This document shows positions 1-7,320 of a stretch of 64,000 bases of DNA, one piece after another. The stretch comes from Acidovorax sp. NB1 (lineage in GTDB: Bacteria > Pseudomonadota > Gammaproteobacteria > Burkholderiales > Burkholderiaceae_C), in contig NZ_BJHU01000057.1 of NCBI RefSeq assembly GCF_005405905.1, positions 186,001 to 250,000 of the forward strand, read 5' to 3'. Position 1 is the stretch's first letter. Every line of letters starts with the position of its first letter. Position numbers and translations under genes: made by a program. The notes beneath the pieces were generated by a model. That model saw only the letters and a list, made by a program, of their open reading frames with translations, did no database searches and was not told the origin of the DNA.

Positions 1-288
1 CTGTATGTCTCCTGGCTGCTGCTCAAGGGCAGCTGGGCGCAGATGGTGATCAATGCCGACACCGAAGCACCGGTCACGGGGGCATCGGTGGGCATCTTCT
101 ACGCCAGCGGTGTGCTCATGGGCGGGTCCGCCATTGCCATCCTGCTGCGTGATCTGCTGCGCACACTCTTTGTGCCGCTGAGCGAAAACGAACTGGTCAT
201 GGTGCAGGAAAGCGAAGAACTCGCAGCGCTGCAACACCGCACGGAAGACGCCAGTGCAACCCCTCCCTCGGCAGGCCCGCGCCGCTGA
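1..288 (+). CDS. dctQ: TRAP transporter small permease (DctQ), 3' part
   Basis: This is the C-terminal 95 residues of a four-helix DctQ-type small membrane subunit; the gene starts before the window. In TRAP transporters DctQ pairs with DctM and helps couple substrate uptake to a sodium gradient. What is visible is the end of one hydrophobic stretch, a glycine/alanine-rich final helix at roughly visible residues 29-56 ending in an arginine pair, and an acidic cytoplasmic tail. The reading frame is open from base 1. dctM follows after 27 bp. The family call rests mainly on this context plus the helix pattern, since only the last third of the protein is present. Confidence 0.8.
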   Translation: MYVSWLLLKGSWAQMVINADTEAPVTGASVGIFYASGVLMGGSAIAILLRDLLRTLFVPLSENELVMVQESEELAALQHRTEDASATPPSAGPRR

Positions 289-315
289 TCCCCCTTTTGC
301 ACTGGAACGCGCACC

Positions 316-1596
316 ATGACCGTCACCATCTTCCTGGGCTCCCTTTTGCTTGCCATGGCGATCGGCGTCCCCATCGCTTACGCGCTGCTGATCTGCGGTG
401 TGGCGCTGATGTGGCATCTGGACCTGTTCGACGCACAAATCCTGGCGCAGAACGTGATCAACGGCGCGGACAGTTTTCCGCTGCTGGCCGTGCCTTTCTT
501 CATGCTGGCGGGCGAGATCATGAATGTGGGGGGGCTGTCCAAGCGCATCGTGAAGCTGGCGCTCACCATGGTGGGCCATGTCCCCGGTGGCCTGGGCTAT
601 GTGGCCATCATGGCGGCTGTGATCCTGGCAGCTGTGTCCGGCTCGGCCGTGGCGGATGCGGCGGCCTTGGCGTCGCTCCTGCTGCCGATGATGGTGGCGG
701 CTGGGCACAACAAGGAGCGGTCGGCAGGCCTGATTGCCTCCGCCGGGATCATCGCTCCGGTCATCCCGCCGTCCATCGGTTTTGTGATCTTTGGTGTGGC
801 CGCCAACGTGTCCATCAGCAAGCTGTTCCTGGCGGGCATTGTGCCGGGCGTACTGTTGGGGCTCTCGTTGGCCGGGACATGGTGGTGGCTCGTGCGCCGC
901 GAGGATGTGGCGCCACCGAAGCGCGCCACGCGCGGCGAGCTGCTGCTGGCGCTGCGCGAGGCCGTGTGGGCACTGGGCCTGCCCATCATCATCCTGGTGG
1001 GCCTGCGCATGGGGGTGTTCACGCCGACAGAAGCCGCCGTGGTGGCCGCCGTCTACTCGCTGTTTGTCGCGATGGTGGTGTACCGCGAGCTGACCCTGCG
1101 CCAGCTGGTGGAGATCTTCCAGACTTCCGCACGCACCAGTGCCGTGGTCATGTTCCTGGTCGCGGCTGCCATGGTGTCGGCCTGGCTCATCACCGTGGCC
1201 GATCTTCCGTCCGCTGTCATCGGCATGCTGGAGCCTTTCATGGGCAACCAGACGCTGCTGCTGATCGCCATCATGGTGCTGGTGATGGTGGTGGGTACCG
1301 CGATGGACATGACACCCACCATCCTCATCCTCACTCCCGTGTTGATGCCGGTGGTGAAGGCTGCGGGCATCGACCCGGTCTACTTTGGCGTGCTGTTCAT
1401 CATCAACAACGCCATTGGCCTCATCACACCACCCGTGGGCACCGTGCTCAATGTGGTGGCCGGGGTGGGCCGCATTTCCATGTCGCAGGTCACCCGGGGT
1501 GTCATGCCGTTCATGGTGGCGCAGTTCATCGTTATGTTCCTGCTGGTTCTGTTCCCGTCCATCGTTCTCGTGCCCTTGCGCCTGCTGGGGGGCTGA
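316..1596 (+). CDS. dctM: TRAP transporter large permease (DctM)
   Basis: This 426-residue DctM subunit is the ion-coupled translocation channel of a TRAP importer in the inner membrane. It is hydrophobic throughout. It shows the repeated helix hairpins of the family, including the AGIIAPVIPPSIGFVIFG region near residues 143-160 and the related NNAIGLITPPVGTVLNV repeat near residues 365-381, both typical of ion-transporter superfamily proteins. Its length is normal for the family. ATG 316 was chosen because the conserved N-terminal helix begins immediately; the ribosome site is weak. The subunit order here is Q-M-P, whereas many TRAP operons run P-Q-M. Substrate cannot be read from this subunit. 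Confidence 0.93.
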   Translation: MTVTIFLGSLLLAMAIGVPIAYALLICGVALMWHLDLFDAQILAQNVINGADSFPLLAVPFFMLAGEIMNVGGLSKRIVKLALTMVGHVPGGLGYVAIMAAVILAAVSGSAVADAAALASLLLPMMVAAGHNKERSAGLIASAGIIAPVIPPSIGFVIFGVAANVSISKLFLAGIVPGVLLGLSLAGTWWWLVRREDVAPPKRATRGELLLALREAVWALGLPIIILVGLRMGVFTPTEAAVVAAVYSLFVAMVVYRELTLRQLVEIFQTSARTSAVVMFLVAAAMVSAWLITVADLPSAVIGMLEPFMGNQTLLLIAIMVLVMVVGTAMDMTPTILILTPVLMPVVKAAGIDPVYFGVLFIINNAIGLITPPVGTVLNVVAGVGRISMSQVTRGVMPFMVAQFIVMFLLVLFPSIVLVPLRLLGG

Positions 1597-1651
1597 CCCT
1601 CCCTCTCGCGCCTACCGTTTCTGCCTGCCCAAAAACCAAGGAGACCATCCC

Positions 1652-2656
1652 ATGAAGCTGCTCAAAACCCTGCTCGCCACGGCCCTCGTCGCCGCATCGC
1701 TGCTGCCCGCTGCGCACGCGCAGGAGCGCACCATCAAGTTCGCCTTCCAGAACCAGAAGGACCACCCGCAAGCCCAGGGCGCGCAGAAGTTTGCCGACCT
1801 GGTGGCGGCCAAGACCAACGGCCGCATTGCCGTGAAGCTCTTCCCTGGCGGCACGCTGGGCGGCGACCTGCAGACCGTGTCGGCGCTGCAAGGTGGCACG
1901 GTGGAGATGACGGTGCTCAACGCGGGCATTCTGTCGGCCCAGGCCAAGGAATTCGGCATCTACGACTTCCCCTTCCTGTTCGCTACGCCCCAAGAGGCCG
2001 ATGCCGTGACGGATGGTCCCTTCGGCAAGAAGCTGCTCGACAAGCTGCAGGCCAAGAACCTGGTGGGCCTGGGTTATTGGGAGCTGGGCTTTCGCAACCT
2101 CACCAACAGCAAGCGCCCCATCACCAAGGCTGAAGACATTGCAGGCCTCAAGATCCGCGTGATCCAGTCGCCCATCTACATCGACATGTTCAACGCGCTG
2201 GGCGCCAATGCCGTGCCGATGCCCTTCCCTGAGCTGTACACGGCCATGGAGCAGAAGGCCGTGGACGGCCAGGAGAACCCGTTTTCCACCATCCTGTCGT
2301 CCAAGTTTGCGGAGGTGCAGAAGTACCTGACCGTGACGCGCCACATGTACAACCCCCAGGCCGTGATCGTGAGCAAGAAGTTCTGGGACAGCCTGAACCC
2401 TGCTGACCAAAAGGCGCTTACCGACGCCATGGCCGAGGCCACAACCTTCCAGCGCGGTGTGTCGCGCGTGCAGGCCAATGTGGCGCTGGAAGACCTCAAG
2501 AAGACCGGCATGCAGGTGTCCGAGTTCTCGCCTGCCGAGCTGGACAAGCTGCGCGCCAAGGTGAAACCCGTGGTCGAAAAGCACAGCGAAAAAGTGGGCG
2601 CTGAGACGGTGAAAGAGGTCTACGCCACGCTGGCCAAGCTGCGCGGCGGCAAGTAA
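1652..2656 (+). CDS. dctP: TRAP transporter substrate-binding protein (DctP family)
   Basis: This 334-residue periplasmic solute-binding protein delivers an organic anion to DctQM. A signal peptide is clear: charged MKLLK, a hydrophobic core, and probable cleavage after AHA near residue 23. The family landmarks FRNLTNSKRPI (146-157) and GLKIRV with Arg169, the usual carboxylate-binding arginine, are present. The AMEQKAVDGQENP segment (198-210) follows. A ribosome site (AAGGAG-like) precedes ATG 1652. It lies 55 bp after dctM and 81 bp before a quinate/shikimate dehydrogenase gene. I infer a cyclic hydroxy-acid ligand such as quinate or shikimate, from context only. Confidence 0.92.
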   Translation: MKLLKTLLATALVAASLLPAAHAQERTIKFAFQNQKDHPQAQGAQKFADLVAAKTNGRIAVKLFPGGTLGGDLQTVSALQGGTVEMTVLNAGILSAQAKEFGIYDFPFLFATPQEADAVTDGPFGKKLLDKLQAKNLVGLGYWELGFRNLTNSKRPITKAEDIAGLKIRVIQSPIYIDMFNALGANAVPMPFPELYTAMEQKAVDGQENPFSTILSSKFAEVQKYLTVTRHMYNPQAVIVSKKFWDSLNPADQKALTDAMAEATTFQRGVSRVQANVALEDLKKTGMQVSEFSPAELDKLRAKVKPVVEKHSEKVGAETVKEVYATLAKLRGGK

Positions 2657-2737
2657 GCCCCACGCTGCCCTCCCCGCACGGCTGCCAATGGCCTGGCCAC
2701 GACCGGCCGTGCATTCACCCCGTCTCCCGCCTGCCCC

Positions 2738-3646
2738 ATGAGCACCCAGCTGCTTGATCCCCCGGTCACCACACCTACGTCCACCATGCCTTCCACTAGC
2801 CTCCGCAAGGTGCTGATCGGACTGATCGGTGCCGGCATCCAGAAGTCGCTGTCGCCCGCGCTGCACGAAGAAGAAGCACGCCACCACGGCATGCGCCTGC
2901 ACTACCAGCTCATTGACCTGGACCGCTCGGCCTCCTCGGTGGAGCATCTGCCCACGTTGTTGTCAGCGGCGCGCATCATGGGCTACGCCGGCTGCAACGT
3001 GACCTACCCCTGCAAGCAGGCCGTGATCCCGCACCTCGACAGCCTGTCCGAAGAAGCGCGCGCGATGGGCGCCGTGAACACCGTGGTCATCCAGGGCGGA
3101 CAACTGGTGGGGCACAACACCGACGGATCGGGCTGGGCCTGGGGCTTTACCCGCGCGCTGCCCGGTGCTGACCTGCGCCGCGTGGTGCTGCTGGGTGCGG
3201 GTGGCGCGGGCGCTGCGATTGCCCATGCCGTGCTGCGCCTGGGCGCCGAGCACCTGAGCATTGTCGATGCACAGCCCGAGCGCGCAGCGCAACTGGCGGC
3301 CGACGTGAACGCACTCTACGGAGTCCGGGCCGAAGCAGTTGACATCCAAACGGCCATGGCACAAGCCACCGGCCTGATCCACGCCACGCCCACGGGCATG
3401 GACAAGCTGCCCGGCCTGCCGCTGGACGTTGCGCTGCTGAGGCCCGCGATGTGGGTGTCAGAGGTGGTGTATTTCCCGCTCGACACCGCGCTGGTGCAGG
3501 CCGCGCGCGCACTGGGCTGCCGCGTGTCGGACGGCGGCGGCATGGCCGTGGGCCAAGCCGTGGGCGCGTTCGAGCTGTTCACCGGCGAGGCGCCCGATGC
3601 CGCACGCATGGACGCGCATTTCCGCCGCCTGGTCAGCACCCGCTGA
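2738..3646 (+). CDS. Quinate/shikimate dehydrogenase (catabolic AroE-like)
   Basis: This 302-residue enzyme oxidises quinate to 3-dehydroquinate and/or shikimate to 3-dehydroshikimate. The substrate domain shows SLSPALHEEEA (37-47) and NVTYPCKQ with catalytic Lys93. The YPCKQ form is typical of catabolic quinate/shikimate dehydrogenases rather than biosynthetic AroE (IPHK). NTDG with Asp129 is the second catalytic residue. The Rossmann loop GAGGAGAA (153-160) is followed by an acidic Asp177 at the end of the second strand, which favours NAD over NADP and so oxidation. The first 20 residues are a poorly conserved Thr/Pro-rich extension; ATG 2786 is a possible alternative start. Neighbours supply uptake and the next dehydratase step. 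Confidence 0.88.
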   Translation: MSTQLLDPPVTTPTSTMPSTSLRKVLIGLIGAGIQKSLSPALHEEEARHHGMRLHYQLIDLDRSASSVEHLPTLLSAARIMGYAGCNVTYPCKQAVIPHLDSLSEEARAMGAVNTVVIQGGQLVGHNTDGSGWAWGFTRALPGADLRRVVLLGAGGAGAAIAHAVLRLGAEHLSIVDAQPERAAQLAADVNALYGVRAEAVDIQTAMAQATGLIHATPTGMDKLPGLPLDVALLRPAMWVSEVVYFPLDTALVQAARALGCRVSDGGGMAVGQAVGAFELFTGEAPDAARMDAHFRRLVSTR

Positions 3647-3683
3647 TGCCTCCGCCCACCGCAACGAACAAGGAGCCCCACCC

Positions 3684-4583
3684 ATGAGCACCCCGATGAT
3701 GGCCGCCCGCGAAGCGCTGGGCGAACTGCCCAACCCCCTGGGCTTGCAGGGCGTGGAGTTCATCGAATACGCCACCAGCCGCCCGCAAGCGCTGGGCCAG
3801 GCGCTGGAGCGCATGGGTCTTCAGCCCGTGGCGCGCCACCGCTCGCGCGAGGTGCTGCTGTACCGCCAGGGCGACATGAACATCATCGTCAACGCACACC
3901 AGGATTCCGAGCGCACGGGCCTGCATGCGCCGCCCGCGCTCACCGAAGCCCCCGTGCTGGCCGCCGTCGCATTCCGTGTCGGCAATGCCGCCGCAGCGTT
4001 TCGCCGCGTGCTGGAGCTGGGCGCCTGGGCCGTGCACACCGAGGTCGAGGTGATGGAGCTGAACATCCCCGCCATCCACGGCGTGGGCGCAAGCCGCATC
4101 TACTTTGTGGACCGCTGGAAAGAGTTCTCCATCTACGACGTTGACTTTGTGCCCATCCCCACCGTCCACCCGCGCCCGCCCGCGCTGCAGGGCCTGCACC
4201 TGTTCGGCGTGGTGCAGTACATCGGCCTGGGGCGCGCGGCGGACTGGATCCACTTCTACAGCGAGCTGTTCGGCTTTGCCGAGCTGGCGCCCAACCAGTC
4301 GTTTGGCGTGCTCACCCACGGCCGCATCCTGTCCAGCCCGTGCGGCACTTTGCACTGGCAACTGATTGAGCCGCAGGTCGATGCGCTGGATGCCGACCCC
4401 GAGGAGCTGCTGCAGCGCGTGGCCTTTGGCACGCCCGACGTGCTGGCCACCGTGCAGGCATTGCGTGCGCGGGGCGTGGAGTTTGTGGAGTCGCCCACGG
4501 GCGTGCACACCGGCACGCGCGGCGCCCTCACGCGCGCCGATGCGGCCTCGCCCAGCTTTGAGCTGGTGCTCGACGCCCGCTGA
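3684..4583 (+). CDS. HPPD-like VOC-fold protein, probable partner of 3-dehydroshikimate dehydratase
   Basis: This 299-residue protein has two vicinal-oxygen-chelate halves like 4-hydroxyphenylpyruvate dioxygenase. Aligning on the FYSELFGF and VAFGTPDV segments, the first metal histidine of HPPD corresponds to about Gly175 and the second to Arg245. Only the final glutamate (SFELV, Glu293) remains, so true dioxygenase activity looks unlikely. Known QuiC1-type dehydroshikimate dehydratases carry an HPPD-like domain fused C-terminal to the dehydratase. Here the equivalent is a separate gene placed just upstream of the dehydratase. The start is supported by AAGGAG 8 bp before ATG 3684. The role is inferred to be structural or accessory. 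Confidence 0.75.
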   Translation: MSTPMMAAREALGELPNPLGLQGVEFIEYATSRPQALGQALERMGLQPVARHRSREVLLYRQGDMNIIVNAHQDSERTGLHAPPALTEAPVLAAVAFRVGNAAAAFRRVLELGAWAVHTEVEVMELNIPAIHGVGASRIYFVDRWKEFSIYDVDFVPIPTVHPRPPALQGLHLFGVVQYIGLGRAADWIHFYSELFGFAELAPNQSFGVLTHGRILSSPCGTLHWQLIEPQVDALDADPEELLQRVAFGTPDVLATVQALRARGVEFVESPTGVHTGTRGALTRADAASPSFELVLDAR

Positions 4584-4598
4584 GCCTGGAGACCGCCC

Positions 4599-5504
4599 AT
4601 GCGCCGATCCACCATGCAACGCAACGTCGCCGATTTCGGCATGGACACCATCAGCCTGGCTGGGCCACTGGAGGCCAAGCTCGCCGCCGTCAAGGCCGCA
4701 GGTTTTGGCCAGATCATGCTGGCCGCGCGCGACATCGTGGGCCACCCTGAGGGCATCGAAGCCGCCGTGCACGCCGTGCGCAACAGCAGCCTGCGCGTGA
4801 CGGGCTTTCAGGTGCTGCGCGATTTTGAAGGCCTCTCAGGCCACCTGCACAGCTACAAGGTGGACATTGCCAAGCAGATGATCCTGATGGCGCGCGACCT
4901 GGGCGCGCCCGTGCTGCTGGCCTGCAGCTCCACCTCGTCACACGCCACGGCCGACGCCGATGCCATTGCGCGCGACCTGCGCAAGCTGGCCCTGCTGGCG
5001 CTGCCGCACGGCATCCGCGTGGCATTTGAAGGCCTCTCGTGGGGCCGCCACATCAACGAGGTGCACCAGGCCTGGGCGGCTGTGGAGCAGGCCGACTGCC
5101 CCAACCTGGGCCTGGCCATCGATTCGTACCACCAGTTCGCCACCAGCACGCCACTCTCGGCGCTGGAGGACGTGGACCCGGCCAAGATCTACCTCGTGCA
5201 GCTGTCGGACTTCATGTGGCAGGAAACGCGCACGGTGCAGGAGCGCATCGAGACTGCGCGGCACTTTCGCGTGTTTCCCGGCGAGGGCGTACACAGCCAG
5301 GCGCTGGCCGAGCTGGTGCGCACGCTGGATGGCATGGGCTACCAGGGCGACTACAGCTTTGAAGTCTTCAACGACGACTACCAACAGCTGCCGCTGCCCT
5401 ATGTGGCGCAACGGGCGTGGAACAGTGCGCTGTGGCTGGCCGAAGGCGTGCTGCGGCGCGCGGTGCCGCTGCCGGGGCATCCGCGCATCCGTGCGGTGGG
5501 CTGA
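4599..5504 (+). CDS. 3-dehydroshikimate dehydratase, sugar phosphate isomerase/epimerase fold
   Basis: This 301-residue TIM-barrel protein probably dehydrates 3-dehydroshikimate to protocatechuate, feeding the beta-ketoadipate or meta-cleavage routes. Candidate metal ligands are Glu144 (FEGLSWGRHIN), Asp175 (IDSYH), Gln201 (VQLSDF) and Glu255 (FEVFND). The 31- and 26-residue spacings between the first three match those I recall for QuiC1 dehydratases. It lacks the fused C-terminal HPPD-like domain, which is the gene immediately upstream (15 bp gap). GGAG 8 bp before ATG 4599 supports the start; ATG 4614 is an alternative. If it is not a dehydratase, it could be another AP-endonuclease-2-family isomerase, but the neighbouring dehydrogenase argues for this role. 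Confidence 0.82.
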   Translation: MRRSTMQRNVADFGMDTISLAGPLEAKLAAVKAAGFGQIMLAARDIVGHPEGIEAAVHAVRNSSLRVTGFQVLRDFEGLSGHLHSYKVDIAKQMILMARDLGAPVLLACSSTSSHATADADAIARDLRKLALLALPHGIRVAFEGLSWGRHINEVHQAWAAVEQADCPNLGLAIDSYHQFATSTPLSALEDVDPAKIYLVQLSDFMWQETRTVQERIETARHFRVFPGEGVHSQALAELVRTLDGMGYQGDYSFEVFNDDYQQLPLPYVAQRAWNSALWLAEGVLRRAVPLPGHPRIRAVG

Positions 5505-5519
5505 TGAAGGCCCGGACCG

Positions 5520-5975
5520 TCAGCTATTGGCGCGCTTCTTGAGCCAGCGCATCAGCGCGCCCACCACGGGCAGCTTCTCGTACAGCTCTTCGGCGGCATC
5601 CCAGTAGTCGCGGTGCAAGGTCACTTGGCCTTGGGCGTCCAGCACCAGGTGCGAGGCGCCACGCACCGTCTGCGTCACGCCCTTGTGGAAGTCTTTGAAC
5701 GCGAACAAAAAGTCCCAGGTCAAAAAGCACTGCTGCCCCTGCACCACGCGGCCCGTGACCACAAAACGCGGCTGCTCCAGTGCCTCGAACATGTGGGCAA
5801 AGATGCCCTGGATGGCAGGCACGCCCACCACCTCGTTGAACGGGTCTTTGAAGCGCGCCTGGGGCGCGTAGAACTGGCCGATGGTCGCCACATCGGCGGG
5901 CGACAGGTTCTCAAAAAACGCAATGACGCGCTTGACGGCTTCTTCGGTGGCGGGGGCGGTGTAAGGAGGCTGCAT
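5520..5975 (-). CDS. NTF2/SnoaL-like protein
   Basis: This 151-residue small alpha+beta protein has the NTF2-like pattern: an N-terminal helix (EEAVKRVIAFFENLS), then FYAPQARFKDPFNEVVG and a beta-rich C-terminal half with HRDYWDAAEELYEKLP. Such folds serve as isomerases, cyclases, hydratases or non-catalytic binding proteins, so the reaction cannot be read. It is the last gene of the minus-strand lipid cluster and starts 6 bp after the SDR stop. Its stop lies 15 bp from the convergent dehydratase gene end. Cytoplasmic; no signal peptide. Confidence 0.82.
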   Translation of the reverse strand: MQPPYTAPATEEAVKRVIAFFENLSPADVATIGQFYAPQARFKDPFNEVVGVPAIQGIFAHMFEALEQPRFVVTGRVVQGQQCFLTWDFLFAFKDFHKGVTQTVRGASHLVLDAQGQVTLHRDYWDAAEELYEKLPVVGALMRWLKKRANS

Positions 5976-5981
5976 GGAAAC

Positions 5982-6764
5982 TCAGAGTCCCGTGAACTTG
6001 CGAACCGCCGGAAAGTACCACCGGTACGGCAATAAGCGCAGCAGCTTCATCACACGCGTGAAGCGCTTGGGAAAGTGGATGTCGAACTGCCCCCGAGCCC
6101 AGCCTTGCAGGATCTCATCGGCCGCCGCTTCGGGGGAGATGAGCGCAGGCATGGTGAAGTCGTTGCCCGCCGTGAGCGGCGTGGCCACAAAGCCCGGGTT
6201 GATCACGCTCACGCCCAGGCCCAGGTCGTGCAGGTCCAGGTACAGCGCCTCGGCCAGGTTGATGAGCGCGGCCTTGGTGGGCCCGTAGGCCAGGCTCTTG
6301 GGCAGGCCCCGGAACCCCGCCACGCTGCTGATCAGGCTCACATGCCCCGGCCGCCCTGCCTGCGCGGCGGCGAGCATGGCGGGCAGCACGGCGGCCAGCA
6401 CATGCAGTGCGCCGTTGTAGTTGATCTGCTCGTGGCGCAGCATCACGGTCAGGTCGAAATCGGTGGCGCGCATGTCGCGGTAGTAGCCCGCGCAGTAGCA
6501 CACCAGGTCGGGCGCGCCATCCGCCAGCACCTGCGCGGCGGCGGCTTGCACCTGGGCCGGTTCGGCCGTGTCAAAAGCCAGCGCCGTGCTGCCGGGGTGC
6601 TGCACCACAAAGGCGTTCAGCGCATCGCTGCTCCGGGCCGAGACGATGACCTGCGCGCCGCGCGCGTGCAGCGCTGCCGCCGTGGCCCGGCCTATGCCGC
6701 TGCTGGCCCCGATGAGCCAGGCCCGGCGGCCCTTCCAGTCGCGCAAGGGTGGGTTGAGTTTCAT
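5982..6764 (-). CDS. Short-chain dehydrogenase/reductase
   Basis: This 260-residue classical SDR shows the cofactor motif GASSGIG near residues 19-25, and the active-site serine in SLISSVAG with the YGPTK tyrosine-lysine pair downstream. SAR follows the second beta strand, suggesting NADP(H) preference. The start overlaps the DUF3833 lipoprotein stop by ATGA, so the two are translationally coupled. The substrate is unknown. Position in the cyclopropane-synthase/DUF1365 cluster suggests a lipid-linked or membrane-associated carbonyl or alcohol substrate. Confidence 0.9.
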   Translation of the reverse strand: MKLNPPLRDWKGRRAWLIGASSGIGRATAAALHARGAQVIVSARSSDALNAFVVQHPGSTALAFDTAEPAQVQAAAAQVLADGAPDLVCYCAGYYRDMRATDFDLTVMLRHEQINYNGALHVLAAVLPAMLAAAQAGRPGHVSLISSVAGFRGLPKSLAYGPTKAALINLAEALYLDLHDLGLGVSVINPGFVATPLTAGNDFTMPALISPEAAADEILQGWARGQFDIHFPKRFTRVMKLLRLLPYRWYFPAVRKFTGL

Positions 6765-7300
6765 GGTGCGCGCTTGGTGAAGGACAGGGTGATTTCGCCC
6801 AGCCGCACGCCGAACTTGCTCATGGTCGCGCGGTTGAGCATCACGCGGTCGTCGATGAGGTACATCCAGTCGTCCAGGTCCACGTTGTAGACCTTGCCAT
6901 CCACGGGCAGGGCCAGCGTGTAGTTCCAGCGGAAGGCGTTGCCGCGCGTCTGGCCGTTGGCCGTGCCCACCACATCGTCGGCGGTGCCGGTGTAGCGGCC
7001 GTCGGCGTGTTTGGTCAGCCGCCAGATGCGGCGCTGCGTGGTGCCGTCGGAATAGGTGAAGGCCTCGTCCAGCACGCCCTCGTTGCCCTTCCAGGTGCAG
7101 TCCATCACCACGGTGAAGCGTTTGACGATCTGGCCGCTGCGGTCCTGGAAGATGCCGTACGCGTCGATCTTGCCGTTGAAATACTGGGCCAGGTCCAGCA
7201 CGGGTTTTTCGCTGGCGTAGCCGTCAATGCTCTGGCTGGCGCAGCCCGACAGGACCATAGGTGCGGCCACGGCGGCGGAGAGAAGAAGGCGTCTTTGCAT
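6761..7300 (-). CDS. DUF3833-type lipoprotein
   Basis: This 179-residue predicted lipoprotein has a short charged start MQRR, a hydrophobic stretch and a lipobox VLSGC with Cys20. The mature part is a beta-rich domain resembling DUF3833 proteins (LAQYFNGKIDAYGIFQDRSG, MDCTWKGNEG, DDWMYLIDDRVMLNR). ATG 7300 is preferred because AAGGG lies 9 bp upstream; ATG 7309 would sit directly on that site. The reading frame stays open far upstream inside the MFS gene, but that is a shadow frame. The family commonly occurs beside cyclopropane-synthase and DUF1365 genes. The molecular role is not established. Confidence 0.85.
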   Translation of the reverse strand: MQRRLLLSAAVAAPMVLSGCASQSIDGYASEKPVLDLAQYFNGKIDAYGIFQDRSGQIVKRFTVVMDCTWKGNEGVLDEAFTYSDGTTQRRIWRLTKHADGRYTGTADDVVGTANGQTRGNAFRWNYTLALPVDGKVYNVDLDDWMYLIDDRVMLNRATMSKFGVRLGEITLSFTKRAP

Positions 7301-7320
7301 GTTGAGCATCCCTTGAAAAA

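Noticed and set aside
5522-5545. AGCTATTGGCGCGCTT at the end of the NTF2-like gene, similar to the start of a dispersed repeat
   Set aside because: Only the first block matches; the GCGCGG, GGCC and T-run blocks do not follow in order, so chance or a decayed copy cannot be told apart.
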